DNA of 54,943 nt, taken from contig NZ_JACYXF010000041.1 in the NCBI RefSeq assembly GCF_015352985.1, positions 1 to 54,943 on the forward strand, in the 5' to 3' direction. The notes beneath the pieces are model-generated. The model saw only the letters and a program-made list of their open reading frames with translations, made no database searches and was not told the origin of the DNA. This DNA is from Noviherbaspirillum malthae. Its GTDB lineage: Bacteria > Pseudomonadota > Gammaproteobacteria > Burkholderiales > Burkholderiaceae_D. A program made the position numbers and the translations under genes. Below, piece after piece: positions 27,189 to 36,646 of the stretch (position 1 is the first letter of the stretch; each line of letters opens with the position of its first letter).

Positions 27189-28388
27189 TTAATCGCGTTC
27201 CATGGCCAGCGCGGCGCCGCTCGCGGCCAGCAGGACCGCAGCCACGATCAGGCCGCCGGAGAAGCTGCCGGCGCCGACCGTCAGCGGGCCGATGATCTGG
27301 CCGGCGGCGAAGGCGGAAGTCATTGCCGCCAGCAGCACGGTGGCATTGCGCCCGGCGCTGCGCTTGGCTTCCTGCAGCGCCGCCAGCGTGATCACCATGA
27401 AGGTGCCGCCCACGCACAGCGCCGCGGCGAAGATCGCCGGCAGGCCGGTCCACAGCACCGGTGCGAGTATGCCGGCCGCCATGATGAAGTGACAGACCGT
27501 CCACAGCCGCCGGTTGCCCATGCGGCTGACCAGGGCGGCAACGCACAGCGTCGACAGCGCGGCAGCCAGGCCGAACACCGGCCACGACCAGCCGAATGCA
27601 TTTGAGCCCTGCAAGGCCTGCTTCGCCATCACGGGAATGAAGGTCGCAGGGATGATATAGCCGAAGCCGAAGACGCCGTAGCAGAGCACCAGCCGCACCG
27701 CCCGCGCATTCCAGCGGAAGGCGGCGGCCTCGCCGGCTGCCGCATTGGCCTGCGCCTTCCCGGAAACCTCATGCGCATGCGGACGGAAAAAGCGCCAGAC
27801 CAGCAGCGTGACGCCGGCCGACAGCACGCCGAGGCAAAGCCATGCCGCGGGCGAAGTCGCGTGCGCCTGCATCAGCGCGAGGCAGAGCAGGCCGGCGGCG
27901 GCGATGCCGGTGCCGACGCCGGCGAAGACCACGCTGTTGAGGAAAGGCCGCTGGTAACGGCTCAGGTTTTCCATGCACCAGGCCGACACCGAGATCAGCA
28001 CCCAGGCGCTGGCGATGCCGGCCACCAGCCGCAATGCCGCCCAGGCGGCGATGGGAAGATGCGCGGCCATCGCCAGGGTGGAAATGCCGATGGTGAGCAG
28101 GCCGGCGCGGATCGCCGTTTCCGGCCGCAGGCGGATGCGCATGGCGCTCAGCGCGCCGAGCAGGTAGCCGACATAGTTGGCGGAAGCCAGCCAGCCGCCG
28201 GCGGCGATGCCCAGGCCGGCGTCCTGCAGCATCATCGGCAGCACCGGAGTGAAGGCGAAGCGGCCGATGCCCATGGCCACCGCCAAGGCGGCCAGGCCGG
28301 CAAGCGCGGGGACGATGCCGGACGCGGAGGAGGCGGTCCGGCTTTCGGGAAGGGAAGCCGACGAACGGGGAGAAGGAGAAGAATTCAT
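27189..28388 (-). CDS. MFS transporter, YbfB/YjiJ family
   Basis: 399 residues with 12 predicted helices, from ATG 28388. GIVPALAGLAALAVAMGIGRFAFTPVLPMM and NYVGYLLGALSA are characteristic of the YbfB/YjiJ group, whose substrates are mostly unknown. It is divergent from a LysR gene with 64 bp between starts, the classic regulator/target layout. Together with the downstream CMD-family gene it suggests uptake or export of a small aromatic or organic acid. Confidence 0.88.
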   Translation of the reverse strand: MNSSPSPRSSASLPESRTASSASGIVPALAGLAALAVAMGIGRFAFTPVLPMMLQDAGLGIAAGGWLASANYVGYLLGALSAMRIRLRPETAIRAGLLTIGISTLAMAAHLPIAAWAALRLVAGIASAWVLISVSAWCMENLSRYQRPFLNSVVFAGVGTGIAAAGLLCLALMQAHATSPAAWLCLGVLSAGVTLLVWRFFRPHAHEVSGKAQANAAAGEAAAFRWNARAVRLVLCYGVFGFGYIIPATFIPVMAKQALQGSNAFGWSWPVFGLAAALSTLCVAALVSRMGNRRLWTVCHFIMAAGILAPVLWTGLPAIFAAALCVGGTFMVITLAALQEAKRSAGRNATVLLAAMTSAFAAGQIIGPLTVGAGSFSGGLIVAAVLLAASGAALAMERD

Positions 28389-28452
28389 GTTCGCAGTCTA
28401 GCTTGACCTGCCTATTCTGAAAAATGAATAATAAAGATAGGAGGTTCTCAAA

Positions 28453-29361
28453 ATGAGAAACATCGATCTGGAATCCTTGCATATCTTCAAGGCCGTCGTC
28501 GACCACGGCGGCGTCACGCGCGCCGCCGCCCAGCTCAACCGGGTGCAATCCAATATCACGACCCGCATCAAGAACATGGAGGAGCGGCTCGGCGTGCAGC
28601 TGTTCCGCCGCCAGGCCGGCAAGCTGGTGCTGTCTGACGAAGGCAAGGTGCTGATGACCTATGCGGAACAATTGCTGCGCCTGTCCACCGAAGCCGAAAA
28701 CGCATTGCGCAGCGGCACGCCGCGCGGCACCTTGCGCATCGGCACCATGGAAAGCACCGCCGCCGCGCGCCTGCCGCCGCTGCTGGCGAAGTACCACGGC
28801 AGCTACCCGGACGTGCAGATCGAACTGGCGACCGGCACTTCCGGCGCGCTGGTCGAGCGGGTGAACCGCTTCGAACTGGAAGCGGCCTTCGTCGCAGAAC
28901 CCTTCCATGCCGCCGACCTCGACATGATCGAAGTCTTCATCGAGGAACTGGTGCTGATCGCGCCCAGGCATGCGCCGCGCATCGAGTCGGCCAAAGATGT
29001 GCAGAAGCGCACCCTCATCGCCTTTTCCAGCGGCTGCTCCTATCGCCGCATCCTGGAGGAATGGCTGGGCATGTCCTCGGTGATGCCGGGACGCGTGCTG
29101 GAGCTGGCGTCCTACCATGCGATCGTCGCCTGCGTGGCGGCCGGCTCCGGCATTGCCATCGTGCCGCGCTCGGTGCTCGGCGTGGTGCGCGCCGACAGGG
29201 AAGTCGCGGTGTTCGACCTGCCGCCCAAGGTGGCGCGGGCGCGCACCTGCCTGGTCTGGCGGCGCGGACACCAGTCGGTGGCGCTGGAGGCCATGAAGCA
29301 GTTGCTGATCGGCAGGACGGCTGCGTACGACGAAGAGATCGAGATGGCGTCGGCAGCCTGA
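28453..29361 (+). CDS. LysR family transcriptional regulator
   Basis: 302 residues from ATG 28453 behind TAGGAGG. The N-terminal winged helix, LESLHIFKAVVDHGGVTRAAAQLNRVQSNITTRIKNMEERLG (4-45), is followed by the substrate-binding domain (GTLRIGTMESTAAARLPPLL onward). It probably controls the divergent MFS-CMD unit and itself from the 64-bp gap. An A/T-rich stretch (AAAAATGAATAATAAAG) there is the likely binding and promoter region. Confidence 0.92.
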   Translation: MRNIDLESLHIFKAVVDHGGVTRAAAQLNRVQSNITTRIKNMEERLGVQLFRRQAGKLVLSDEGKVLMTYAEQLLRLSTEAENALRSGTPRGTLRIGTMESTAAARLPPLLAKYHGSYPDVQIELATGTSGALVERVNRFELEAAFVAEPFHAADLDMIEVFIEELVLIAPRHAPRIESAKDVQKRTLIAFSSGCSYRRILEEWLGMSSVMPGRVLELASYHAIVACVAAGSGIAIVPRSVLGVVRADREVAVFDLPPKVARARTCLVWRRGHQSVALEAMKQLLIGRTAAYDEEIEMASAA

Positions 29362-29492
29362 TTCCTTGCGCTGAATCGCAAGGCCGGCGCGGCAGCGGCG
29401 CACAATGCGGAGAATGGGTTGGTATGTCGCTGGCCTGTCTTTGGTCTCTCCGAGCGCCATGCAGACACCACCCCCTTTCACCGGGAGACATC

Positions 29493-30056
29493 ATGCCGCG
29501 TCACTATTGCATCCTTGCGCTGTCCCTGCTGCTCACGCTGGCTGCCTGCGGCGGCGGAGGCGGCGACAGCGGCACCGGTACCGCCAGCCTGGATTCCGCC
29601 GCAGTCACGCCGCCGGCCGCCCAGGCTCAGAGCGAAACCTATGCCGCCACGCTGAGCGGCGCGGAACAGGTGCCGCCGCGCATCACCAGTGCGCAAGGCA
29701 GCGGCAGCATCACCGTAAACGCGACCACGCGCCAGATGACGGCGACCGTCACCTTGGTCGGATTGACCGCCATCTCGGTCAATCTGTACCAGGGCGCGCC
29801 GGGCTCGACCGGCCCCATCATTCTTGCGCTGGTCGAAACGGTGCGCGGCAGCGGTGTCTGGACCGGATCAACCACATTAAGCGTGGCCGAGCATGCCTCC
29901 CTGCGCGCCGGCCAGTTCTATCTCAGCGCCGCCAGCACGGCTTTTGCATCCGGCGAGATCCGGGGCCAGATCCGGCTGCGCACAGGGACGTCCGGCGCCG
30001 TACCCGCCACGACCAATACCACGACCACTCCGACAGGAAGCACCCCGCTGCGCTGA
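29493..30056 (+). CDS. CHRD-domain lipoprotein
   Basis: 187 residues from ATG 29493. A lipobox LAAC with Cys19, followed by glycines, marks a lipoprotein signal. The body, YAATLSGAEQVPPRITSAQGSGSITVN and LYQGAPGSTGPIILAL and GQFYLSAASTAFASGEIRGQI, is a CHRD domain, an immunoglobulin-like fold of unknown function first noted in chordin. A Thr-rich tail (TNTTTTPTG) follows. It probably sits in the outer membrane or periplasm as a monocistronic gene. Confidence 0.85.
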   Translation: MPRHYCILALSLLLTLAACGGGGGDSGTGTASLDSAAVTPPAAQAQSETYAATLSGAEQVPPRITSAQGSGSITVNATTRQMTATVTLVGLTAISVNLYQGAPGSTGPIILALVETVRGSGVWTGSTTLSVAEHASLRAGQFYLSAASTAFASGEIRGQIRLRTGTSGAVPATTNTTTTPTGSTPLR

Positions 30057-30064
30057 CGGGGGTT

Positions 30065-30092
30065 GACGGCGCTGTGGGCGCGGCCGTCTTTT
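30065..30092 (+). terminator. Possible intrinsic terminator after the CHRD gene
   Basis: GACGGC (30065-30070) pairs with GCCGTC (30083-30088), followed directly by TTTT. Only 9 bp past the CHRD stop. The stem is short and the U-tract short. Confidence 0.4.
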
Positions 30093-30193
30093 CCGGGCCT
30101 CTGACATTTCCTCCTGGAACGAAGTTGCTTGTGACCCCGCAAATTGCGTAACTGACATGCGTGCTATGCTGTCGGGCTCAATTTGCGATTGCC

Positions 30194-32029
30194 ATGTACA
30201 CCGAATTCTTCAGGCTGAGGCAAGCCCCCTTCTCCATTTCTCCCGATCCGCGCTACCTCTTCATGAGCGAGCGACATCGGGAAGCGCTGGCGCATCTGCT
30301 GTACGGCATCGACAGCGGCGGCGGCCTGGTACTGCTGACCGGCGACATCGGCACCGGCAAGACCACGATCTGCCGCTGCTTCCTGGAGCAGGTGCCGGCG
30401 AACTGCAACGTCGCCTACATCTTCAATCCGAAGCTGAGCGTGCCCGAACTGCTGCAGTCGATCTGCGAGGAATTCCATGTCCCGCTCGCCGACAGCGAGC
30501 GCCGCAGCGTCAAGGATTACATCGATGCGCTCAACGGCTACCTGCTCGCCTCGCATGCGGAAGGCCGCAACAATGTGCTCATCATCGACGAGGCGCAGAA
30601 CCTGTCGGCCGAGGTGCTGGAACAGCTGCGCCTGCTGACCAATCTCGAAACCAGCGAGCGCAAGCTCTTGCAGATCATCCTGATCGGCCAGCCGGAACTG
30701 CGCGCCATGCTGGCGCGGCCGGAGCTGGAGCAGCTGGCCCAGCGCGTAATCGCGCACTACCACCTGACGGCCCTGTCGGAAGAGGAAACCGCCAGCTACA
30801 TCCAGCACCGGCTGTCGACCGCCGGACTGGCATCGCCCTCGCCCTTCCGCCATTCCCTGATCCGCCAGATCCACCGGCTGACCGGCGGCGTGCCGCGCCG
30901 CATCAACCTGCTGTGCGACCGCGCGATGCTGGGCGCCTATGCGAAGGGCCTGCCGGCGGTGGACCGCGACATCATCGCGGCGGCCGGCTCGGAACTGTTC
31001 ATCAACCAGCACCGCGCGACCAAATCGCGGATGCGCGCCTGGCACTATCCGCTGCTGGGCGTGCTGGCCGGCGTCATCATTCTCGGCGTGGCGGCGATCA
31101 CGGCCAATGCCGGCGCACTGCGCCATGCGGCCGAGAACGGATGGGCGCGCCTTGCCGCCATGGTGGCAAGGCAAAATCCCGCTCCGGCTAAAGAGAAGGA
31201 AAAGACCCCTCAAAAGCCGGGGCCGGGCGGCGCGCAGGCCACTGCGGCGCCGAAAGCGGAGAACGCGGCGGACGATGCCGGATCGCAGCCGGCACAGGCC
31301 GCTGCCGCTACCACTGCCGCGCCCAAGGAGGCCGAGCCGGCGCCTGTACCTACCGTCACCGCACTGGGCGTGCCGCAGCGCCTGTTCACCGAACATGACG
31401 GCAGCCCGATCGGCACGGCGCTCGACGAAAACGCGGCGATCCGCGAGCTCGCCGCCTATTTTTCTCCCGGCCTGTCGCTGCAGGATGCGCCCTGCGAAGG
31501 CGCCGCCCAGGCCAGCCTGCGCTGCTACTGGAGCAGCCGCGGCTTCGGCGAGATCCGCGCCATCGACCGGCCGGTGGCGATCAGGCTGGAAGACCAGCGC
31601 AAGCGCAGCTACTATGTGCTGCTGACCGACCTGCGGGATACGGATGCCACTTTGCATGCCGGCGACATCAGCCAGAATGTGGACCTTGCCGTCCTGAGCC
31701 GCTATTTCCACGGCGAGTTCGTGACCCTGTGGCGCATGCCTCCCGGCTTCGACGGCCCGGCCAAGCCCGGCGACCGCGGCCCTGCCGTGGACTGGCTGGC
31801 GCAGCGCATGGCCAGGATCAACGGTACCGAAGCGCCGCCCGCCGGCACGCCGTTCGGACAGAACATGATCCGGCAGGTGAGCCAGTTCCAGCAGGCGCAC
31901 GGCCTGCATGTCGACGGCATTGTCGGCCCTGTCACCGCCATCCATATCAACCGCGCGGCCGGCATCGAGGAGCCGCGCCTGGGCGCCAGCCCGCGCGCGG
32001 GCCGCGACCGCGCGACCGCAGGAAAATGA
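30194..32029 (+). CDS. gspA: ExeA/GspA-like AAA ATPase with peptidoglycan-binding C-terminus
   Basis: 611 residues from ATG 30194. MYTEFFRLRQAPFSISPDPR is the diagnostic start of ExeA. Walker A GDIGTGKTT (50-58) and Walker B VLIIDEAQ (128-135) define the cytoplasmic AAA domain. A membrane helix lies at ~284-305, then an Ala/Pro-rich periplasmic linker and a PG_binding_1 domain near the end (GDRGPAVDWLAQRM...FQQAHGLHVDGIVGP). In Aeromonas, ExeA with ExeB helps the type II secretin pass through and assemble at the peptidoglycan. The gspB gene follows within 5 bp. No other T2SS genes are in the window, so a role with a type IV pilus or MSHA-type system is also possible. Confidence 0.88.
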   Translation: MYTEFFRLRQAPFSISPDPRYLFMSERHREALAHLLYGIDSGGGLVLLTGDIGTGKTTICRCFLEQVPANCNVAYIFNPKLSVPELLQSICEEFHVPLADSERRSVKDYIDALNGYLLASHAEGRNNVLIIDEAQNLSAEVLEQLRLLTNLETSERKLLQIILIGQPELRAMLARPELEQLAQRVIAHYHLTALSEEETASYIQHRLSTAGLASPSPFRHSLIRQIHRLTGGVPRRINLLCDRAMLGAYAKGLPAVDRDIIAAAGSELFINQHRATKSRMRAWHYPLLGVLAGVIILGVAAITANAGALRHAAENGWARLAAMVARQNPAPAKEKEKTPQKPGPGGAQATAAPKAENAADDAGSQPAQAAAATTAAPKEAEPAPVPTVTALGVPQRLFTEHDGSPIGTALDENAAIRELAAYFSPGLSLQDAPCEGAAQASLRCYWSSRGFGEIRAIDRPVAIRLEDQRKRSYYVLLTDLRDTDATLHAGDISQNVDLAVLSRYFHGEFVTLWRMPPGFDGPAKPGDRGPAVDWLAQRMARINGTEAPPAGTPFGQNMIRQVSQFQQAHGLHVDGIVGPVTAIHINRAAGIEEPRLGASPRAGRDRATAGK

Positions 32030-32033
32030 AGCC

Positions 32034-32837
32034 ATGTCCTACATTCTCGACGCCCTGAAAAAAGCGGAAGCCGAACGGCGCGGCGGCCAGTACGCCGCCG
32101 GCCCGATCCCGCCCTCCTTCCATGTGCATGCGCAGCGTCCGCCGGTATGGCGCCGGCCCTGGCTGTGGTCGGTGCTGTCGGCCGCCGCCGTGGTGGCAGG
32201 CGGCCTGATCTGGATGAACCGCGGCACCGGCACGCAGCCTGCGGAAGCGCAGCCGCCTGCGCAGGCCTCGCAGCAGGCCCAACCGCCGGCACCAGCGGCA
32301 CCAACTGCCGCCGCACCGGCAATACCGCCGGTTGCCCAGGCGCCGGCCGCTCCTGCTCCTGCACCCGCCATGCAGCCGCCTTCGACCCCAGCTCCACCGC
32401 CGACGCCTCCTGCGGCGCAGGCTCCCGCCAAAGCACCCGAGCAGCCTGTCGAAAAACCCAAGGCCGCGGAACGCAAGCCAGCGGAAAGAAAGGCGCCGGA
32501 AGCTGCCGCGAAGGCGAGCAAAAAGCCGCAGCAGGAAGAGGAGAAAGTCGCCGTCGCACCTGCAACCTCGCCCGCACCGGCCGACAAGCCCAAACCCGCT
32601 CCCGAACCGCAAGTCGGCACGCTGCGCGACCTGCCGGTACAGATCCAGCAGGAAGTGCCGCAATACAGCGTGGGCGGCTACATCTATTCAGGCAACAAGG
32701 CCGACCGCTCGGTGGTGATCAACAAGCGCCTGCTGCGAGAAGGCGACGAAATCGCACCAGGTCTTACTTTGGAAAGAATGACGCCGACCGGCATGGTGCT
32801 GAATTACAAGGGGTATCGGTACCGGGCGTCGTATTGA
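32034..32837 (+). CDS. gspB: General secretion pathway protein B
   Basis: 267 residues from ATG 32034, 4 bp after the gspA stop. MSYILDALKKAEAERRGGQ is the hallmark N-terminal cytoplasmic motif. A membrane helix (43-61) follows, then a ~125-residue Pro/Ala/Lys-rich linker. The C-terminal T2SSB domain (LRDLPVQIQQEVPQYSVGGYIYS...GDEIAPGLTLERMTPTGMVL) fits in length. Partner of the ATPase upstream. Confidence 0.92.
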   Translation: MSYILDALKKAEAERRGGQYAAGPIPPSFHVHAQRPPVWRRPWLWSVLSAAAVVAGGLIWMNRGTGTQPAEAQPPAQASQQAQPPAPAAPTAAAPAIPPVAQAPAAPAPAPAMQPPSTPAPPPTPPAAQAPAKAPEQPVEKPKAAERKPAERKAPEAAAKASKKPQQEEEKVAVAPATSPAPADKPKPAPEPQVGTLRDLPVQIQQEVPQYSVGGYIYSGNKADRSVVINKRLLREGDEIAPGLTLERMTPTGMVLNYKGYRYRASY

Positions 32838-32969
32838 GGGGTGTTGAGCGAACAACCGTTGAAACTCCTCCCTGACTGGGAGGCACGTTTCTGTGCAGGC
32901 TTGAGACCCGAACTACGGGAAAAGAAGACAGGCTGATTCAACTGACCAAGCCAGCTGAAAGAGGCTGTT

Positions 32970-33193
32970 GAATCCCCCTTTTGCCGACGCCGAAAGAGCG
33001 CGGCGCCAAGCGGATAAAGAAGCGCGGTTGTCTGAGCCGAAGGCGAGTTTCCGCGCTTCCCGCTTGGTGCTGCGTTCTTTTGGGAACCCCGAAGGGGCGT
33101 CGGCATCGGGGTCGTTTTCTTGCCTACTTCTTTGTCGACACAAAGAAGTAGGTGGCCCGCCGGGGCCAGTCCCGGCAACGCAGGTCTCTGCGG
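32970..33193 (+). repeat. Structured hairpin repeat, copy 2
   Basis: Outer stem 32993-33013 with 33060-33080 (all paired if three G-U wobbles are allowed on the plus-strand RNA). Inner stem GAAGCGCGG 33019-33027 with 33051-33059 (9/9); loop TTGTCTGAGCC-GAA-GGCGAGTTT. Then CCCC-GAA-GGGG, a 12-bp stem 33124-33135 with 33140-33151, and GGCCCGCCGGGGCC. Short reading frames crossing it (SEPKASFRASR...) recur in the other copies and are by-products of the repeat. Confidence 0.85.
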
Positions 33194-33328
33194 AGAGATG
33201 CAAGTTTAAAGATCAAGTAAAGGCTTATTGATACCTTAACGATGCCAGCCGGCTTTTGAAAGCTGACGCAGAGTTAGGGATGAGGGCACCACAAGCTTGT
33301 AAGGTCTTGGCGACGCCCCTCACCCCTG

Positions 33329-33354
33329 CCCCTCTCCCGCCCGCGGGAGAGGGG
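33329..33354 (+). terminator. GC palindrome with T-rich tail, likely terminator
   Basis: CCCCTCTCCCGC-CC-GCGGGAGAGGGG followed by TTCTTTTCT on the plus strand. It is in the right place to end the gspA-gspB transcript. The same palindrome at 42820 and 20520 lacks as good a T-tract, so it is primarily a dispersed repeat. Confidence 0.5.
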
Positions 33355-33445
33355 TTCTTTTCTCCGTATTGAAAAATCAAGTTTTCAATTTTCCTCTGGA
33401 TGACCGCCCTTTGTGCAGGCACCAAGGACCTGCACCGCTCAATCA

Positions 33446-34348
33446 TCAAGCCGCCGCCACCTTGGCCACCCTCCGCACCGGCATAAACGCCAGCAAATTC
33501 CCCCCCAGCACGCAAGCCAACCCGACAAACGCCATCAAGCTCCAGACATATCCCTCATACACCGTGGAAATGCTCAACGCCACCACCGGAAACAGCACCG
33601 TACAGTAAGCCGCCCGCTCCGGCCCCAGCCTCCCCACCAGCATCAGGTAGGCGGTGAACCCGATCACCGACCCCGGCACTGCGAGATACAGCAGCGACCC
33701 GATATAAAGAGGACTTGCATCCAGCGTAAACGGCATGCCGAGCACGGCGCCGATCAGCGTAAGGACGGCGGCGCCGATGAACATGGCCCAGGTATTGGTC
33801 AGCCAGGGCGTCAGGCCGAGCGACTGCATGCGGCTCGACAGCAGGTTCCCGGTCGAGAAAAACAAGGTGCCGAGGAAAGCCAGGCCCAGTCCGCGCAGCA
33901 TCGCCCCGTCGGTCCAGTGGCCGCTCATCTGCGGCAGGAACAGCATGACGATGCCGGCCAAACCCAGCAGCGCACCGACGATGACCTGCGGCTGTATCGC
34001 CCGGCCCAGGAAAATCCGGCCGTTGATCGAATTCCACAAGGGCGCCGTCGAAAACACCACCGCGATCAGGCCGCTCGGCACCCACTGGCTGGCATAGTAG
34101 AAGCACAGGAAGTTGCAGCAGAACAGCGCGACGCCCTGCGCGACGAGATAGCGCCATGCCTCGCGCGGCGGCCGTACCTGCTTGCGCATGGCGACCAGGA
34201 TCAGCAGCAGCACCGCCGCGGCAATCCAGAACCGGTAGGCGATCGAGACCGGCGCCGGCACGACGCCGAGCTGCCATTTGATGGCGATCCAGGTCGAACC
34301 CCAGATCAGGACGGTAATCAGGTAGAGAAAGGCGTTCATCGCAGACAT
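33446..34348 (-). CDS. EamA/DMT family transporter
   Basis: 300 residues from ATG 34348 (34339 and 34372 are alternatives). Ten hydrophobic helices in two EamA halves; the start, LITVLIWGSTWIAIKWQLG, and ASQWVPSGLIAVVFSTAPLWN are typical of RhaT/EamA drug/metabolite exporters. Substrate unknown. Its 3' end borders a duplicated repeat module, and its last ~100 bp are strongly G-rich on the coding strand. Confidence 0.88.
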   Translation of the reverse strand: MSAMNAFLYLITVLIWGSTWIAIKWQLGVVPAPVSIAYRFWIAAAVLLLILVAMRKQVRPPREAWRYLVAQGVALFCCNFLCFYYASQWVPSGLIAVVFSTAPLWNSINGRIFLGRAIQPQVIVGALLGLAGIVMLFLPQMSGHWTDGAMLRGLGLAFLGTLFFSTGNLLSSRMQSLGLTPWLTNTWAMFIGAAVLTLIGAVLGMPFTLDASPLYIGSLLYLAVPGSVIGFTAYLMLVGRLGPERAAYCTVLFPVVALSISTVYEGYVWSLMAFVGLACVLGGNLLAFMPVRRVAKVAAA

Positions 34349-34542
34349 CCCGTGTAATCGAACCTGCAGCATGCTACGGCTGGGCGCGGACGACTTGTCT
34401 GGAATTGCGGCGTTGTGCACCCAAGACGGCGCGGTTGTCCATTCTTGCGCTTTTTAGGGTCCGGCCGGCCCGCCTCGGAATCCGCAGATACCTCGGCCGT
34501 TCGAAAGTGTTACAGTAGCCGGAACCTTCGCCGCCTGTTGCC

Positions 34543-35454
34543 ATGCAGACTTCATCGACATCCCTGCCCCCTCATTCCAGCGGCATCACGCATGCGGTAT
34601 TCAATACCCTGCGCGGCACCAACGCCGAACTGGAACGCTTCGCCTGGCTGGGTGACGAGATGGCGATTGCGATCTGGCACAGGCAGACCGAGGAGGAAGA
34701 GACTGCCTACATCCGGCCCGGCCACCATACCCTGTCCTGCTATCTCGGCGGCGGCTACCGCACCGAGCGCAATGAGCTGCCCGGCCTGTACGGCAGCCCG
34801 GGGCGCCTGTGCGCGCTGCCCGACGAACACGAATCGCGCTGGGTGGTGCGCGACGAGCTGCGCTTTTTGCATGTGTATTTCCTGCCCGAGCATTTCACCC
34901 GGCGCGCCGTCATCGAACTCGACCGCGAACCGCGCGAACTGACCCTGGCCGACCGCACCTATTTCGAACATGCGCAGATTGCGCGCCTGTGCCAGGCGCT
35001 GGAGCAGATGCCCTGGCAAGGCACCGATGAACTGCTGCGGGTGAACGAAACGGCGCATGAGCTGCTGAGCAGCCTGCTGCAGTCGCAGGGCGTGCTGCGC
35101 CGCGCGCCGCGCTTCAAGGGCGGCCTGGCGCCGCTCATGCGGCGGCGGCTGGCCGATTACATCGAAACCCATCTCGACCAGACGATCACCCTGGGCATGC
35201 TGGCCGAGCTGGCCTGCATGTCGGAATACCACCTGTCGCGCATGTTCCGCATTTCCTTCGGCATGCCGCCCTACGCCTGGATCGCCGCACGCCGCCACGA
35301 CAGGGCGCAGGCGCTGCTCAGGAACCCGGCGCTGTCATTGCAGCAGGTGGCCGATGTCTGTGGCTATGCCGATCTCAGCCACTTCAGCCACCGCTTCCGC
35401 AAGATGGCTGGCGTGGCGCCCACCCGCTACCGGCAGGCGCTGCTCGGCGGATAG
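34543..35454 (+). CDS. AraC family transcriptional regulator
   Basis: 303 residues from ATG 34543. The C-terminal ~100 residues hold two helix-turn-helix motifs (TLGMLAELACMSEYHLSRMFRISFGMPPYAWI and SLQQVADVCGYADLSHFSHRFRKMAGVAPTRYRQ), the full AraC signature. The N-terminal half resembles ligand-sensing cupin regions without a recognised ligand. It is divergent from the EamA transporter (195 bp apart), a likely target. Confidence 0.92.
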   Translation: MQTSSTSLPPHSSGITHAVFNTLRGTNAELERFAWLGDEMAIAIWHRQTEEEETAYIRPGHHTLSCYLGGGYRTERNELPGLYGSPGRLCALPDEHESRWVVRDELRFLHVYFLPEHFTRRAVIELDREPRELTLADRTYFEHAQIARLCQALEQMPWQGTDELLRVNETAHELLSSLLQSQGVLRRAPRFKGGLAPLMRRRLADYIETHLDQTITLGMLAELACMSEYHLSRMFRISFGMPPYAWIAARRHDRAQALLRNPALSLQQVADVCGYADLSHFSHRFRKMAGVAPTRYRQALLGG

Positions 35455-35470
35455 GCGATCGGCCCGGCCG

Positions 35471-36532
35471 TCATTGCACTTGCGTGGGGGCCGGAGCCGC
35501 CAGCACGCCGCTGCCGCGCAATTCCGCACCCACCGCGCTGGCGGCCTGATCGATGGCGGCCAGCACCTCTTCCTGCGCCACATGGTGCAGCATGTGGCCG
35601 GCGCCGGCGGTAATGTGCAGGCTGCTGTGCGGCAGCTCCGCATGCAGCCTTTCGGAATGCAGGCGGGTGGTGACATGCTTGTCGTCGGCACCTGCCATGA
35701 TGACGACCGGCATGGTCAGCTCATGGTAACGCTCGTGCAAGCTGTAGGCAGCCGGAATCATCAGCGCAGCTTCGGCCGCTGCCGCCCGCAGCTGCGACGG
35801 CCGCAGCGTCATCCATACCGGATATTCATTTTCAAAGCGCGCCGGCACCGGGGCCGGGCCGAAGATTCTGCCCAGCACGGCAGGCCAGATCGCGCGGCTC
35901 AAGAGCGGGGAAACGGTGAAGCGCATCAGATCCCCGACCACGGGAATGGCCGGCTGCGAGGCCAGCGTCACGTCGAGCCGGGCGGTTGGATAGTAATAGC
36001 CGGACATCAGCACCAGGCTCTTGACGTAATCGGGCTGCTCCAGCGCCATCGATACTGCGACAAGAGTGCCCCAGGAATGCCCGACGATGATGGGATTCTC
36101 GATGCCCAGATGCAGCAGGGCGCGGTGCAGCAGCCGCGCCTGCGCCTGCGGCGTCCAGATCGTGCTGCGCGGCCTGTCGCTGTAGCCGTAGCCGGGACGG
36201 TCGAAGACGATGACGCGGTAGTTTCGCGAAGCCAGATCGATCAGTCCGCTGGTTTCGAAATCCTGGATCATGCTGCCGTCGCCATGCAGAAACACGACCG
36301 GCTGCCCCTGCCCGCGCTCCAGGTAATGCAGGCGCACGCCATCGATATTCAGGAATTCGCCGACCGGCGGGTTCTCCAGCTCGGCCTGGCGCGTCTTCTG
36401 CCGCACTACCAGCGCAGCCGCGGCCAGCGCCACTGCGCCGGCTGCCAGCCAGGGCGTGCGCCGCGAATTCGACGAGACCGGAAGATCGGAAGAGTAATGA
36501 TCGGGTTCGTACTGCGTGGAATAAGGATTCAC
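35471..36532 (-). CDS. Alpha/beta hydrolase with N-terminal membrane anchor
   Basis: 353 residues from GTG 36532, preferred because GGGAG lies ~8 nt upstream; a TTG at 36547 would add five residues. One hydrophobic helix (~28-43) is followed by an alpha/beta-hydrolase fold: VVFLHGDGSMIQDF (oxyanion region), nucleophile S153 in IIVGHSWGTL, Asp in MAGADDKHV and His in AGAGHMLHHV. Esterase, lactonase or epoxide-hydrolase-like chemistry is possible. It is divergent from a MarR regulator with a shared operator-containing gap. Confidence 0.88.
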   Translation of the reverse strand: MNPYSTQYEPDHYSSDLPVSSNSRRTPWLAAGAVALAAAALVVRQKTRQAELENPPVGEFLNIDGVRLHYLERGQGQPVVFLHGDGSMIQDFETSGLIDLASRNYRVIVFDRPGYGYSDRPRSTIWTPQAQARLLHRALLHLGIENPIIVGHSWGTLVAVSMALEQPDYVKSLVLMSGYYYPTARLDVTLASQPAIPVVGDLMRFTVSPLLSRAIWPAVLGRIFGPAPVPARFENEYPVWMTLRPSQLRAAAAEAALMIPAAYSLHERYHELTMPVVIMAGADDKHVTTRLHSERLHAELPHSSLHITAGAGHMLHHVAQEEVLAAIDQAASAVGAELRGSGVLAAPAPTQVQ

Positions 36533-36646
36533 GTGTTCTGCTCCCAAGATAGATAAACCCGTTGGAAGTGGGGTACTTGCATGAAGTTCAATGCCTGCTT
36601 GTCCATTTTTGCGCAGTGCGGCAAATCCAGACGGTTAGGAGCCGGT

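Larger units (their letters stand above)
32838..33445. other. Repeat-filled gap between gspB and the convergent transporter gene
   Basis: About 600 bp with no gene. It holds structured repeat copy 2 (~32970-33193) and a CCCCTCTCCCGC palindrome (33329-33354). From ~32955 to 33445 the whole stretch aligns with 42448-42913 in the same order, including the TGTGCAGG...CCTGCACCG end. It is a duplicated intergenic module. Confidence 0.75.

Noticed and set aside
30164..32035. 623-residue open frame antisense to gspA
   Set aside because: It mirrors the gspA codons; the plus strand has Walker motifs and a recognised family, while the antisense product is Arg/Ala-rich without motifs.
32968..33231. Small frames across the structured repeats (also 42522-42740 and 50162-50455)
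   Set aside because: The similar peptides (SEPKASFRASR, SFGNPEGA) arise because the DNA repeat is conserved; stems covary at DNA level without regard to codons.
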